A DNA stretch of 64,000 nucleotides. Source: Thunnus maccoyii. Lineage: Eukaryota > Chordata > Actinopteri > Scombriformes > Scombridae. Under the pieces are notes generated by a model. It made no database searches. It worked only from the letters and a program-made list of their open reading frames with translations, and was not told the DNA's origin. Positions 1 through 13,150 of the stretch are shown here, piece by piece (the first letter of the stretch is position 1; every line of letters begins with the position of its first letter). The position numbers were made by a program, and so were the translations under genes. Location: assembly GCF_910596095.1 (NCBI RefSeq), contig NC_056550.1:15098501-15162500 (forward strand), in the 5' to 3' direction.

Positions 1-1829
1 CATCAAATCTGCAGTTCTCCTAATTTTGATGTGACAATTCTCAGCTCGTCATATATTCCGCCTTTAGTCTCAGGCAGGCATATTAGCTTGCCATCACTGT
101 CACATACCCCTGTGTTGTCTGGCAACATTTTCCCACAGACACTCGCCCTCTACAGTCTTCTCACAGCCTCCCTGGTGAACAAGGCCAGGGCCATGTCATG
201 CACGGAGAGAAAAGAAGAGGCAGAAGAATGGGCAAGAAAGAGAGTAAGAGACGCCAAACAACAAAAACCTGGCCTGCCACTTTTGATCGGGCGCTTGAAA
301 AGGACAGCTCTGAAAGCTGGGGCCCACGTTGCCTGTTGCCATGGTACTCACCTAGGAGATGGCTCCTTGCTCCCAAAAATGGCTCTGCTCCTTTACTGGG
401 CCATCCAGTGGAGATTAATTTGAGTGGAGCTCCTTCCTTCCTGAGTCTGGTCCCACTCTCTGGTCCTGCCAGCTCCATTTATATGCTCAAGCATACATAT
501 ACACAGGGACATGCGAAAACACACGCTGAGCAAGGTAGCAGCTAAACATTAAGCTTCATCTGCTCTGAGGCTACTAAATTCAGGCTGTTTTGAAGTCAAT
601 GTATTACTGAAATATCAAACAGCCGCTGCATTTTATTCCCTGAATCAAGCCTAAAATCTGAGCAATTGTTGAGGAGAGGACGTGATGTGAATGCTGAGAG
701 GTGAAAAGAGGGCTGAGTGAGAGATGTTTGACAGAGAGATGAGATGAAGAGATGGAAAAGATAGATTCTTATAAATGAAGAGCAGGGACAGACCAAGGGC
801 CCTGGGACTTGTGATGTTGACACAGAAAGGAAGTCAGTCATTACATATGGATTGATGGAATCGCAGTATATTAGACATGAATGAAAAGCCCTTGGAGAAA
901 AACATTAGCAAGGCCATTACTGATGGCGGAGGGAAGAGAAAAGCACTTAATGTCAAAGCTTTCACTACACACAAATCTAATGTTACTATTGCTGGAGGAG
1001 ACGGCTGCAAAAAGCAAATGTGAGAAAGAGTTGATATAGTTGAATTGTACTATAATATTGTCATGTGGGTACATCTGGTCACTGACCTACTAAATCAATA
1101 ATCCTTTACTCTCCCCAAACCCAAAAAATAGCTTCATGCTGTGACCTCAAATCCTCCCTAGAGTGTGTGAGTGTGTGCGCATGCTTGAATGTATGCATAA
1201 CACATACTTATTTGTGTCTTGTGAGTCTAGAGGATGGGGTGGGTGGGTGTATGGGGGGGGGGGGACATCAAATGACAGACTTTGGAAAGGATTATCTGTC
1301 TGTGTGGTGTCTGATTCCACGTAGGGGGTTAGCAGTATGTCTGAGCATTGCGTGCAGATTGATTGAGTTAAAGTCTGTGTGCTGTGACTGGCTATGTGTG
1401 TAATGAGCGCTCTGCTATCTGTGAAGGCATGCCTATGATCTTGTCCAATAATCCCCCCTTCCCAAAATCCATGTCCCCAATCTTTTCTCCCTTCAGGACT
1501 CCATAGACATGGGGTTCTGCAGCCAGATTGGGTGGCAAAGCTTCTCCCCTCTACCCCACCCCGACTCAAAATATGCCCCATGCTAGACAGAGCAGCTTCC
1601 ACTTGGGCGGGTAATTGTGCATGAGGGTGGAGGTAACACAGGACCTCAAGAGGTTAGGGCCTGGTCTGGGATGAAGGGGCTGAAAGAGAAAGAGAGAGAC
1701 AAGCTAGCCTACAGCCATGCTGGCAGCTCTCTGAGGCTGTACTTGAGCTACATGCTAACACTGCTGACTTGCTCACAAACACAATGTTAAAAGATAAGGC
1801 TGGTGATTTTCTATATTTTTCTTATTGTC

Positions 1830-2245
1830 CAGTGCAGTGTGGCTAATTGACATGTTTTAGTTAGCACTAAATTAGCATTTATTGATACTAATTAGCATTA
1901 AAACATTAGCTGAGGCTGATGGGAGTGTGCTTAGTTTTGAAGGTATTTGGTCATAAACCAGAGTATTGGACAAATTAAAATTAGATCTGATGATGCAACT
2001 AGGGGAAAATGAAGGAATCATGAAAGTTATTACAAATCATCTTGACGGGGACATGAATGTGTGTACCAAATTAAATGTTGATGGTCAATATCATGGTGCC
2101 ACCAGAGGAAATGTCTGGGGATCACTAAAACCACTGGGATTCATCCTCTAGGAACCATGAATGTCTCTTATGGCAAACTATCCATTAAATGTTGAGATAT
2201 TTTAGTCTGGATCAAAGTGGTGGACAGACCAACCGACCCACACAT
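1830..2245 (+). repeat. Teleost dispersed repeat with internal similarity
   Basis: The sequence runs from a run of TTAGCA-rich words, through GGTATTTGGTCATAAACC and GTATTGGACAAATTAAAA, to GGACAGACCAACCGACC. I recognise this as a dispersed repeat common in many fish genomes. It contains two related halves: 'GACATGAATGTGTGTACC' is echoed by 'ACCATGAATGTCTCTTATGG', and two 'GGGGATCAC/GGAATCATG' blocks occur. A 61-residue open frame inside it is not a gene. The boundaries are approximate. Confidence 0.6.
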
Positions 2246-3202
2246 CTTTTGTGGCTAAAAATCATCTAACCTCAAATAATCCTCTGTATAACCTCACTTT
2301 ATCAGTGCGCCTTATTCCACACCAAGTAACACAAATAAACAGCAACAGGGACCAACAGACATCTCACTTTATCTGGTCTTCAATGACTTTCCGGTATTTC
2401 ACCTTCATCTTTGCTGTCCTCTGTGACATTTCTGCACTGCTGATAAAAAGAGCACCCTTTATCCACCTCTGACCGTAACCAGTCCTGGTCCTTGAGACAG
2501 GCTCAAAAAACAATATGTCATTTTCAGCATGTGGACCTGATGACTGGATGATAGAGGAGGAAGGTAAATCCTGGTGCTGCCTTTATACCACTGACCTCAC
2601 CCTGACCTTCCAAGGGTTAAATCTTGTTTAGAGCCATTGAGAAACCTGAGGAGCTGACAAAATGGTCTCCAAGGCTCACTGAATGAAAACAAAGGTGCTA
2701 TGGTCCATGTGGTGGTCTTTGAAGAGGTCAGATAAGACCTGTTTGTTAGTGCATGTGCAAGAAATGTGTGTGTGAGTGCTTCTGTGTATGTGTTTGGTTC
2801 ACTTGTGTGATTATATATGAATACATGACAACAAGTTGTGTATTTGTTTTCCTGGCCATGTGTGTGCCCTCCTGTCCTCCAGATACAGGACATGCAAATC
2901 TTCATATAGGTTGTTTTAAATTGACCTGACAAGGTCACATTCAGATGACCTTTAATATCTACCCTCCTTCTGTTTGGCTTTGCCAATTCAAAAAGGTCAT
3001 GGCCTCTGCAGGTTTTCAGCATTCTGAGCATCCAGTAACAGCCGGGGGGTTTAAGTCACTGTGGTGAACAGATGAGGTCAGGATTATCCCTCTCAATATA
3101 TTACCTTCATTACCTTGGCAACCAAGTCAGCACATTTTGCTACACAGTACAAGTATAGAAAACATGAGTTAATGTGTTTGTGTTTGAAGCAGAGCTAAAA
3201 GC

Positions 3203-3621
3203 AATAATTTGATATTTTGGGAAAAATACCTTTTTCAATATTTGGCAACGTTAGATGAGAAAATCGATATCAAGCTTGTATCTGTCTGAAAAATATGAGG
3301 CTAGAGCTAGTAGACAGTTAGCTTAGCTTGCCATAAAGACTGGAAACCACTAGTCTGATTCTGTCTAAAGGTAACAGAACCTCTAAAACTCACTAATTAA
3401 CATGTTATATCTTGTTGAGCTTCAGAGGCACTAGTTTGGACACAGCTGGTAGCTGGCTTTCCCCGTTTCCAGTCTTAATGCTAAGCTAAGCTAACTGCCT
3501 GCTGTCTGCAGCCATATAATTTAAATACTGGACAAAAATAAGAGAGGTATCGATCTTCTCAGCTAACACTGAGCAAGAAAGTGAACAAGTATATTTGCCA
3601 AATCGGCAAACTATTCCTTTA
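3203..3621 (+). mobile_element. MITE-like element, family A, copy 1
   Basis: The left end reads TTTGATATTTTGGGAAAAA and the right end reads GCAAACTATTCCTTTAA, near-complementary to the usual left end of this family (TTAAAGGAATAGTTTG). The interior carries GTTAGCTTAGCTTGCC, AAAGACTGGAAACCAC and CTCACTAATTAACATG, words I recognise from a very common non-autonomous DNA element of fishes. No transposase frame is present. Two related copies lie at 5402 and 18951. Confidence 0.65.
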
Positions 3622-5149
3622 ATGTGCTTATTTAGACTGATATACATAAGACGTGTTCATGTAAAACTCTGCTTTACTATCTCTATATATCACATTACTA
3701 TTACTACAGATAATATATTATGTGGTGACTGTTTTAGAAATGCATATTTGAATCAGACTTAACACGTTAGTATTTGTGGTACTTATACACAAAATAATTA
3801 TTCAGCTGGTCTTTTCTCCTTATCAAACAATACCATCACACTTTACATCCTCTACCCCTGTGAGATACACTGCAGTCTGTGTCAAATGGGATGTGTGTCA
3901 GGGAACAAAGCTCTTTAAAATTAGACTCTTCCTGCTAATTTTGGACACCTGCATCCTGTCATAGTTAATACATCCCGTGAGGTCATAGGATCTCACCCTG
4001 ATGCTCGTCACTGGAAACAGATGCAGCATGCAGCCTGTATGATGGCCACCCTGCTGTCAGCGTGTGGTTTGTTGTGTGGAACCTTGACACGCTGAGGCAA
4101 CCTCCGGAGGCACATGGAGGCACGTAATGAAGGAAGGATGAAAAAGTGGAAAGAAAAAAATGAAAGAGAGGACATAAATATAGACAAACAACAACATGTG
4201 GATGTTGCAAATTTTGGAGAGAAAAACAGAAATAAATATGAGAGTCTGAATGTATAATATATAAACTAGAAGGAAGCATGACAGACAGTGCATGTGAATC
4301 TGTTGTTCCTATAGACACATGACACTTTAAGAGCATGTGCTCTTCTCATTAAAGCAAAATAACTCACCAGGCAGAGCCAAAGTTAGCTGACTGCCTGTCT
4401 GTAAAGCTATATTAGTCAGAGCTCCACACATGATTATACTGATCCAGAGCTACCTTGTCAACCTCTATAAATATTGAAGCAGGAGTCCCTTGCTGGCTGC
4501 TTTGATCCACAGATATAAATGCAAACATGACCACATGAGGACGTGCTGCGGTAGAATCTGTCACAACTTTGCTGCTCTACCTCAGAGCTTGAAAATGAAG
4601 AACATAGAAAAAAGGTAATTCAGTCATCAAATAACATGCTGCAGATCACAGGGTTTGTCAAGGTCACGGACTTAGTTAGTTAAGCTTTATTTTTTCCAGA
4701 AGTGTCACTGAGGTCAAGATCTCTTTTGCAAGAAATACTTGAGAGCAAATGACATAAGATCACAACAAAACACACAAAGAGGTTGTCACACTCTCAGATA
4801 AGGTATTCTTTCAGGTATTTTGAAAAAATATATCAGTAAGTAAATCAGTAAGTATCACAGTCCACAGTACTGGAAACCAGTCTTCCAAAGTTCAGAGTTG
4901 GAATGAACAACTTTTAAAGTCAGCCTATCATGTGACCAGATGTCATAGTTATTAACTTTGACCTCAACTAAGAGCAAGCTCTGTGTCAAAATAAATCTAT
5001 AATATCCAAAAGTAAATAAGTTAAAATACAACAGGAAGACAATATCAGTTATACTGACTACACACATACATGCTGACCTTTTGATAAAACAATGTATTCT
5101 GTTGGTTTTTGTGTGTGTGTGTGTTTATGTGTGCATTTGGGCACACACA

Positions 5150-5350
5150 CGTCCTGTGTTTGAACCCCGGCTGTCCCAGGCTGCATGGATTTCCACCGGG
5201 TGCTCTGGTTTCCTTCCACCATTAAAGACATGTATGTTCGGGTTTAAACTTCTGTTGGTGCCAAAGCACCTGGCAAAGGGGAGCTGGAATTGGTCCCTGG
5301 GCGCTGCATAGGATGGATGTATAGTACAGGTCAAATGCAGAGGATAAATT
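5150..5350 (+). repeat. Degenerate SINE-like repeat
   Basis: It contains GTTTGAACCCCGGCTGTCCC (resembling a tRNA B-box context), CCGGGTGCTCTGGTTTCC, AAAGACATGTATGTTCGGG, CCCTGGGCGCTGCATAGG and a tail GCAGAGGATAAATTTCATTT. This order of words is typical of a tRNA-derived SINE or SINE-like repeat of teleosts. It is diverged and probably inactive. The open frames on both strands here are by-products. Confidence 0.55.
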
Positions 5351-5401
5351 TCATTTCAATGTATGTTAGTGCTGAGAAATGACAGTAAAGAGAGTCTTAA
5401 T

Positions 5402-5755
5402 CTTAGTTTGACATTTTGGGAAACATGCTTTTTCATTTTCTTTCCAGGTTCAGTAACTTCCAGAAGTCTTGTCTTCACTGTGAGTGTGCGCCTGACCAAG
5501 AAATACTTTTTTACACTTAGTTTTTGTACAGATCAAACAAGTGTATTATATAATCAACTTGTTATTTAGGGAGCTTTAGAAGTGCTGGTAGGTGTATTTT
5601 GATATCTTTGGACAGAGTCAGTCTTTGTGCTAAGCTGACCGGCTTTTGGTTCCAGCTTCATATTTACTGTGCAGACATGAAAGTGGTCTCGGTCTTTTCA
5701 TCTTAATCTTGGCAAGAAAGCAAAAATTTTCCCAAAATGTTAAACTAATCCTTTA
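5402..5755 (+). mobile_element. MITE-like element, family A, copy 2
   Basis: It starts TAGTTTGACATTTTGGGAAA and ends TTCCCAAAATGTTAAACTAA followed by TCCTTTAA. The two ends are imperfect inverted repeats of about 25 bases. The interior contains GCTAAGCTGACCGGC and GGTTCCAGCTTCATATTTAC, matching the interior of copy 1. It abuts the next element at a shared TTTAAAG, suggesting that one inserted at the edge of the other. Confidence 0.7.
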
Positions 5756-6386
5756 AAGTGGACATAGCATGCTTTTTCTGGTTTTCTGTTTTACGCTATG
5801 ATGTTGCATACCTATGTTAAACTTGGTCAAAGTTCCAAAACGTGAGGTTAACTTATGTAGAAATGCTCCCTGCAAGTCAGAAGCCAATGCTTCAATCTGC
5901 TCTGAACGCTTTTTTTGTGACTGTTTTTTCTACCTTGGTGACGAGCTGATGTTGGCTCATTGCACATGATCATAAATGGCCGTTTGTTGTTAACTCACAT
6001 ATTTTGGATCAGATTCCGGCTCGAACATGTACAGATGTATTTGAGAAGTTGACATTTTGAGTAAAGAACAAGAAAAAGTAGTGAAATCCTACTACTATAT
6101 TTTGTTGCTTGGTTTGTTGACGTAGCCTCCCAAGCCACTGGACGTCTGCTGAAGGGCAGCTTTCAAAGGATGGCCAATCAGAACAGAGTGGGCTCATCAG
6201 GAGGGGACTTAAAGAGACAGGAGGTAAAACGGCCTGTTTCAGACAGAGGCTGAACTGAGGGGCTGCATAAAGGCCAGTATAAGATAAATAAGGAGTTTTT
6301 TGAACTGTTAATCATGCAAAAATATACTAGTAAAGCCCCAGATTAACAATATAGACCTGGAAATGTGCATGATATGTCCCCTTTGA
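5753..6386 (+). mobile_element. MITE-like element, family B, full-length copy
   Basis: The left terminus is TAAAGTGGACATAGCATGC. The right terminus is GCATGATATGTCCCCTTTGA, whose reverse complement is a close match, giving inverted ends of about 30 bases including TTTCTGG/CCTGGAAA. The interior contains CCAATCAGAACAGAGTGGGC and CTGTTTCAGACAGAGGC, both present again in the truncated copy at 25942. No coding capacity is seen. I recognise it as a common teleost non-autonomous DNA transposon. Confidence 0.75.
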
Positions 6387-7794
6387 GTCTGCAAGTGGCA
6401 CAGTTATTTGCCATTGCAGAACTAATTGTCTTACACACACTGAAGCACACCAAATGGGCCACCCTGGTTCTACATACAACTAAAACAACTGCAATGGCTT
6501 AATAGATCACTATTACTCTACAATGGAGATCTTCTTCCCAATCCCAATCCTCGTCATTATATGTGTTATAGTGTAATGATTCCCTTTTGTGTAAACAATC
6601 TTTCACCATCTATAACAAAGATGATGAGAATAAGGATAATACTGATGATATACCGACTGAGCCTGTCTGCTGATAACGCGAGATAACCCTTAATCAGCTC
6701 GGCCGCCCTGTTTCAAGCAGTGACCCTTCCCCTCCTCCTCTTTATCCACCCCCTCTTCCCATGCTGTCACTCTCCCAGCCTGCACCTGTCAGATTAGTCT
6801 CACATCCTCAGCTGCCACTCCATATGATACGCCTTCTTACTGCCCCTAGCCCACATGTCATCTCACTTTGCATGTATTTACGCATTTCTGTGTGTGTGTG
6901 TGAAAGACAAAGTGGGGGAGACAGAGGCAATGAGAGGGCAATCCCACGCAGAATGTGGGTGTGTAAAATGTGTGTGAGTGGGTGGTTCCCAGTGTCTCCC
7001 TGATGTTGCAGGATTCGTCTGGGTACTAACACGCAAAAGCCAAAGTGTAGATTAACACCCCCAAATCACTGGATTATTTGAAATCCCATAAAATAAGACC
7101 TAACTCTGTGAGTGGGTGGAGAAAGGAGGTTTCAGTCTCCATTGTCTGATAATATATAACACCAGCGGCACACTGGCTTTTGTATGGTTACCTGGTCTGA
7201 GGTGTCATGGCTGCCATACCATGATCTGTTCCTGCTGAGACAGCAGCGGTAACAGTTTTGGGAGCCAGTGCAAGCTGTTACTAAATCAACACAAATCACT
7301 TTCACCGGCTCTCATCATCACACAGGGCTACAGAGAGGATGGGGGTCCGGGTAGGGGTGGGGGTGAAGTTTGGGGTAGTGGGGGGTCCACCATTGAAAGC
7401 CTCCCTGGTAGATGGACTGGAGCAGCTGAGGCGACAAGCATGTGACGGGAGGGAGAAATAATAAGCAACACAGCGGTTTGTAACTGTGTCAAGTAGCCTG
7501 AGATAACCAGAGTAAACCCGGAAGAGAGTTTAGATTACTTTCAATATAAGAGAGTCACTGTGTAGCACAACGATGCTACAGAAACTTGCTTTTTACAAAC
7601 AGCTGCTTCATAAGATCCACGCTTTGCTTATTTTCAAGTGAGACACGATGCGCATATAAGTGTTTTTGGTGATGTAAAAGAAGAGAGGCAGGTATTTTGA
7701 AAGTTTACTATTAAAAAATTAGCCTATAAAGTGATAAAATAAAATAACATGGGAGCAGGTCTTTGTGGAATGCGTATGGCAGCGCACCAACTGG

Positions 7795-7945
7795 TTCTGT
7801 TGCTGTTGTGGCTCAGCCGGTAGAGCTCCTTCTGTGCACATGTTGAAGTGTCCTTGAGCGAAACACTGCAGTGCCCTGCATGGTAGCCTACTGCCGGTGG
7901 TGTGTGAGTGTGTGAATGAGGGAAATGAGAGGCAAATTGGACAAA
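7795..7945 (+). repeat. tRNA-derived SINE-like repeat
   Basis: The words GTGGCTCAGCCGGTAGAGCT (resembling a tRNA A-box region), TGTTGAAGTGTCCTTGAGCG, AACACTGCAGTGCCC and a tail of TGTGTGAGTGTGTGAATG are characteristic of a widespread fish SINE. It has no cloverleaf completeness, so it is not called as a tRNA gene. Confidence 0.6.
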
Positions 7946-8251
7946 AATGCAGCACCATTCCATTTATTTAGCTTGTCATTTGGAAGAAACAGATCAGTAT
8001 TATAGTAGACATGATGTGATTTCTATATTGGTGAACTAATGAAATTTACCTTAAGAACTTTATTCTGAAACATGTAACCGGAAATTAATTTTTAATAGTT
8101 TAACTTGGCACTCTCATGTCTCGTGGCATACTTTCTATTACTTTGGCTCAGTCAACGAGGGGAAAAACAGTTCTACAAACTGGAACTAAGCAGGAATAGA
8201 GTCCGAATAGTGCATACAGACTAACAGTGATATTTAAAATAGATTTTTAGA

Positions 8252-8267
8252 AGGTGTGTGTGTGTGC

Positions 8268-8339
<72 letters not shown>

Positions 8340-8352
8340 GACAGAGAGAGAC
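8252..8352 (+). repeat. GT and GA microsatellite
   Basis: A short (GT)n run passes into an uninterrupted (GA)n tract of about 60 bases, then degenerates into GACAGACAGAGA. It lies immediately upstream of the CpG-rich candidate first exon of gprc5b. A polypurine tract at this place could act as a GAGA-type or nucleosome-excluding element; that is inference. Confidence 0.9.
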
Positions 8353-8449
8353 CGGCTGCGCGTCTAGAAACGATTTAATAAGGTGCTTCCCCTGTCAGTC
8401 GCCAATTAATTTATCTGTGAGTTTAACAGGGTTCCGTTAGAGAGAGGCA

Positions 8450-9145
8450 GGACAGAGAGGAATCAGTGGGGACTGTGGAAGCTCCGGAGAGCTGTCACTT
8501 TCTCTGTGTGTATGTGTGTGCATGTGTGTGTGTGTGCGGAGAGGGATTATCATTACGCACGTTATGCGGAGCGCAGTTTTGTGATGCATTCAGTCGAGAG
8601 ATGTGCAGCGGGGAGCAGTGAGCGTCAGCCCGGACATTCAGCGGCTTAATCAGCGCTATAGCAGGAGAGGAGGATCCGGCTGGTTTTGGGGCACCGTTTC
8701 TACGCATCACAGGATTTCGAGACATTGTGTGTTTTGTTTATTTTTGTTGAATGCTCCTTTATTGGTGCAGAGTGAAAAGTCAAAGATGCGTACCACTGAA
8801 CAAAGGATTTAGGGGAAAACGCCAAAAAATTATCTACCACAATTCAACTCTGACACCTCGGCGCGTTTCGTCTCTTCCGTCTGGACTTGTCAGGACTCGG
8901 TATTCATGCCCATTCTGCCTCTGAGGACAACGGACACGGGCTGAATAACCGGGTTCCTCTGGTTTGAAAGCTGGAGGAATCATCTGGGTTGATCGCGCAC
9001 AAGTCCATGTGGATGGAGAGAGAATACGCAAACACAGCGAGCGGAGCTCATTCCGAAATGTGACATTTTTTGTCCCGTCTCCTATCAAACCTGACAGCTG
9101 TGCATCTGCCTTCGTTCTCCATCGGATTTGTTTACATCGATTAAG
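8450..9145 (+). promoter_or_regulatory. gprc5b: CpG-rich promoter and candidate 5' UTR exon of gprc5b
   Basis: CpG dinucleotides are much denser here than in the surrounding AT-rich sequence (for example GCACGTTATGCGGAGCGC and GATCGCGCACAAG). The segment ends at TTAAG/GTACGT, a strong splice donor with GT at 9146-9147. No convincing translated frame leads into the coding exon at 16693, whose ATG sits directly after a splice acceptor, so a non-coding first exon is the simplest model. The transcription start is unknown; no clear TATA box is seen. Confidence 0.5.
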
Positions 9146-10338
9146 GTACGTGCTGCTCACCATGTAGCCCGTGTAGGACATTGATTAATAAGAATGGGGG
9201 TCGGTAGGGGAGTGTGATATATTCAGTGGGTATAGGACTATTTTGGCTGAATAACCCACAGAGCATCTCGGTTATTTTGAATGCATCTCCTCTGCTTGTG
9301 TCGTAACAAGGTTGTTTCGGTGTTTATCACCACTGAGGTGGAAGTTGCATCACTGACAGCAGCCCTGGGAGAAAGGCGATGTCGATGCACCAAATGTAAA
9401 GGTGTATGAAGCAGAAAAGGCACGCTGTGTTGTAGAAATGTTGCAGAATTGTACATTTACGCACAAGGCTTGGCACAAATGGCCTTGACCTCCAGGGCAT
9501 TTGACAAAACCATGTTAAGCTTAACCAAAGGCAGGTCTGTGGAGGGCTTTGACCTGTGTGAAATCTAATGAATGACTGGCTGTGGCACATTTTTCTCACG
9601 AGGATGAAGACGGTGGTTTCTTAGCTGCGCTGCTATTTTCATCCCACAATACACAGGGATATTTTAGGAGTGCCAATCACTCCTCCATTCTTTAGTTTAG
9701 AGGTTAGATGTCATTCTTTATTTTTGGATCTCTCTCTCACACACACACCTCAGTAACAATGGTCTTACTGCTGGTCCCTCAAACAAACACACTCTTCTGG
9801 AATCCCCCAGGGACCCTCCCATGTGGCCAGCATTGTTCAGAGAGGGGGTTTGCTGAAAAAAGAAGAGAAAAAGAGCATTCTCTATATGTGAGTTTGCATT
9901 AAGCTGCTCCTTAGGTCAGCTAAAACCAAGGGTGTCCCTTATATTAGACATGTCCCTCCCACGCTGGCCTCATAACAAGAGCCAGGGCCCAGGATAGGTT
10001 GTCTAAACTCAGAAATTGAACTTTAGATACCCTCTTGAGTCCAATTAGAGAAAGGACATTTGTATGGAAATGGATGTCAATGTATAGATTGACTTTCTGT
10101 TGGTCAACAGATAGATGATACATGAGCCTTGAGCCAGTGTCAGTGCGGTATTTGTGTACTCAGAAAGCTCCCGGGCCTATTTTGGAGTGTTCTGTGTTCC
10201 ATCATTAATCAATATTCAGCAGAGTGGAGCTGTTTATTTTCAGGCTGCGCTTTCATGAGTTAGTTAGCTTCCTCTTGGGAAAAGAGGATGCTACAGTATC
10301 TCCTTGGGGCTGATGCCATATGTACCTTGTTTGTATGA

Positions 10339-10340
<2 letters not shown>

Positions 10341-10372
<32 letters not shown>

Positions 10373-10467
10373 CCTCTTCCTGTACACATGACACAACGAG
10401 GAGTGCGAGCCCACATACACGGGAACTTCCCTATGTGCATTTGCGATCATGCGCACACCCCTCCCCT

Positions 10468-10506
<39 letters not shown>
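10341..10506. repeat. Paired (GT)n and (CA)n microsatellites
   Basis: A (GT)n run at about 10341-10371 is followed about 100 bases later by a (CA)n run at about 10470-10506. On one strand they are complementary and could fold into a hairpin. The many long overlapping open frames here are repeat artefacts. Confidence 0.9.
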
Positions 10507-10509
<3 letters not shown>

Positions 10510-12719
10510 CCAGGCACATGGCTCGCTCCAATTCTTCCTCCGCACATCCGGCTGTTCCTTGTTTCTCCTGCTCACACAGCCCCTCTGATCACTATCACAC
10601 TGTCTAACCATATCTGATCTCTCTGGTGCTCCTGTGATCAACCCCCATTCATCTCACCTTAGATCCCATCAATTATCTATAATATAACATGCTTATTGAT
10701 GTCACATGAAAGCAGAACACATGACACCGGAGGTCTGTGGTTCTGGTTTCAGGGTACAGTTTTGGGGTTTGGGATGATCTCACATCTGACCATCAGTTGT
10801 TGATGTAGACAGAGGAGTAGGGAAGGGGGGGGTGGAGGGAGGTGTGAGGGTTGAGATTAAACATTGGCACTGTTAATTGCCAAGTCAATTAGCATATGGT
10901 CTTGCTGTGAGCCCAGTCACATGGTAATGAGGCCTAATTAGGATGGCCAGGGATGTCTAAAGAGGCAAGGGAAAATACTTCCACTGTCAGTTTCTCCATG
11001 CTGACACCCAGAAGACTGGTGCAGTGAATGGACTACCTCTTTCTCAGTGTCACCCTTCAATCTCCTTACATTTTTCTCCTTATCCTTGCTTTTCCACTGC
11101 ATCTGGGAGTCTATTTTCCCCCAAAAACTTCCTCACCAACTCTTTAAATATTTTAGCACAGCCATAGGTCATACCTTGATGTATGCTGCATCTCTTCCCC
11201 TCTTTTGTCTCCTTCATCCCCTTTCTTTACTTTCATCCTTTTATCTGTCTGTGGGATTGGTGATGTCACTCTGGAGGTTTAGAGATGGAGGCAGAGATAC
11301 AACGATGCAGTGCACTTTGTGGTTATTATGCATGTTTGTAAAATAAGAAGTGGATGAGTTTCCAGTGGTGAGCTAAATACATTCCTTTACATTTGGTCAA
11401 GAAAAAACATAAATGTCTGCAACCATATCTGTCCGACAGTGAAGTCCATCAAACAAAAATCATCACAAATGGATTGGAGTAGACTGCTACAATAAATATC
11501 TTGTCAGAACATTAAAAAATTATGGCATACTTGGTGTCAAAGGTATTGTAGATATGTTTTAAAGTATGAAACTATGCATAGGAAATTTAAATGGCTCACT
11601 GTGTGTGCTGCTGTTTAGCTGTGATGTCATGTCAGTTTATTTCAGCCAACCTGGACCAGATATATCTATCTCAAAACTACATGCTTCAAAATCTCATGTA
11701 AATTGGCTGTGTCTTTGCAATTTTCTGCGTAGGAGGTCTCTGATTCCAGCTGAATGCATCGTTGGAGAGGCCATGTCTCCGCAAAGTTCAGTGCTTACAA
11801 CAACCATGTGTCTTTGAGTGTGAAAGAAACATCCTGTCTGTTCTGGATGCCAGCTAAATGTCAGTAATGTAAATGTAAAGAAGGTTTGTTCAAAGAGAAA
11901 TAAGTATCAGAGAAGTCCTCAGTTAAGAGAGTCTGGTCCTTATTGGTACTCATTACTTTTGTGATGTCTCTCCATTTTTTCCTGGACATTGTTTCAGACC
12001 AGATTCAAACTGTGGAGGCCAGTTCAAACTGGTTGTTCTTACTCAAGATGCAAGTTGAGAAAGAAATTGCAAAGGTTAAAAGACATGTCTGATGAAACTT
12101 AGCCATTAAAGCATACAAGCTTATTTAGAAGCACAGATGTGTTTTTAATCCAAAACAAATCCCCATACAGTGAGCCAAGACATCCAGACAGCCTGGGTTA
12201 ATGTAACATGACTGCTATCTAAGGCATTATGTAAGCCCAGCCACTGATGTAAGATGTTCATTTATGAACTGTCAGAAAAGGAAAGGTCTGGTAGTGTTAG
12301 AATAGACAGTGGATAAGGCATCATTAGTGAGCAGATACCAGCATAAGTCCTGCATAAATGACCTGCTCACCTCAACAGCTGGATCCATGTGTTGCCAGAC
12401 ACATAGGCACAACCATACACACACTCGTATTGACTCACACACACACACATTTTCTCAATGATCGTCCCTTCTGAATAAAACAATAGGAGGGAAAAAAAGG
12501 AGAATTGTAGCAGGTCGTCAAAATGCAATAATCCTCCCAATTATCACCATGGTAATTAGACAGCATCTGGTTGTGTGCTATGTCTGATAATTATACAAGG
12601 CGGTAATTGTACAGGACTGCTCCCTGGATTTCACCATCCCTGCCTATCCAGCCGGGAGCAGATTTGAATGACTGCAGTGCTACGCATTTGCACTCTCATG
12701 CCTGTATTCCTGTTGTGTG

Positions 12720-12760
12720 TTAGCAGCAACAGCAGCAACAGAAGCAGCAGCAGCAGTGCT
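12720..12760. repeat. (CAG)n-like trinucleotide repeat
   Basis: An imperfect CAG/CAA run (AGCAGCAACAGCAGCAACAG and further AGCAGCAGCAG) lies in the putative intron of gprc5b. The poly-leucine open frames read from it on the opposite strand are artefacts. Confidence 0.7.
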
Positions 12761-13150
12761 ATAAGGAATGCACGCTGCATACTTGCCACATTCAGCTTTG
12801 TGTGAGAATGTGGCGCCGTCACACACACACACATGCATAATACATGCCACCAAACAGAATGTGATATTTACATGCAAATAGGCCCAGCACACATGGGCTT
12901 AGTGCCAGCCTGTGTGTATATATATATATATGTCTGTGTGTATGAGTAACACGTGCAGCATGCAGAATGCATGCAACCCTTCTACGTGCAGAATACAAAG
13001 ATGGACCTCTGAGTGCCAGCAGGCTGCTTGGCACTGAGGAAGATGATGCCTGAGAAACAGCAGCCATGCAGCAGAACTAGCAGGAGCTGGATCCTTCCCC
13101 CCCGTTACATAAGATACCCAGCAAAAATAAAGGCAAGGGGGTAGGAGGGA

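Larger units (their letters stand above)
1..8250. other. Intergenic region upstream of gprc5b
   Basis: No exon with recognisable protein similarity is seen on either strand. Open frames here are short and overlap simple repeats or dispersed repeats. The stretch is AT-rich, with scattered TG-rich tracts (about 1160-1260 and 2760-2870), and holds at least six dispersed repeats listed separately. Conserved non-coding regulatory elements could be present but cannot be recognised without alignment. Confidence 0.6.

Noticed and set aside
1966-2151. 61-codon + strand frame
   Set aside because: It lies wholly within a recognised dispersed repeat.
7800-7880. Possible tRNA gene
   Set aside because: Box-like words are present but no complete cloverleaf can be drawn, and the following sequence is that of a SINE.
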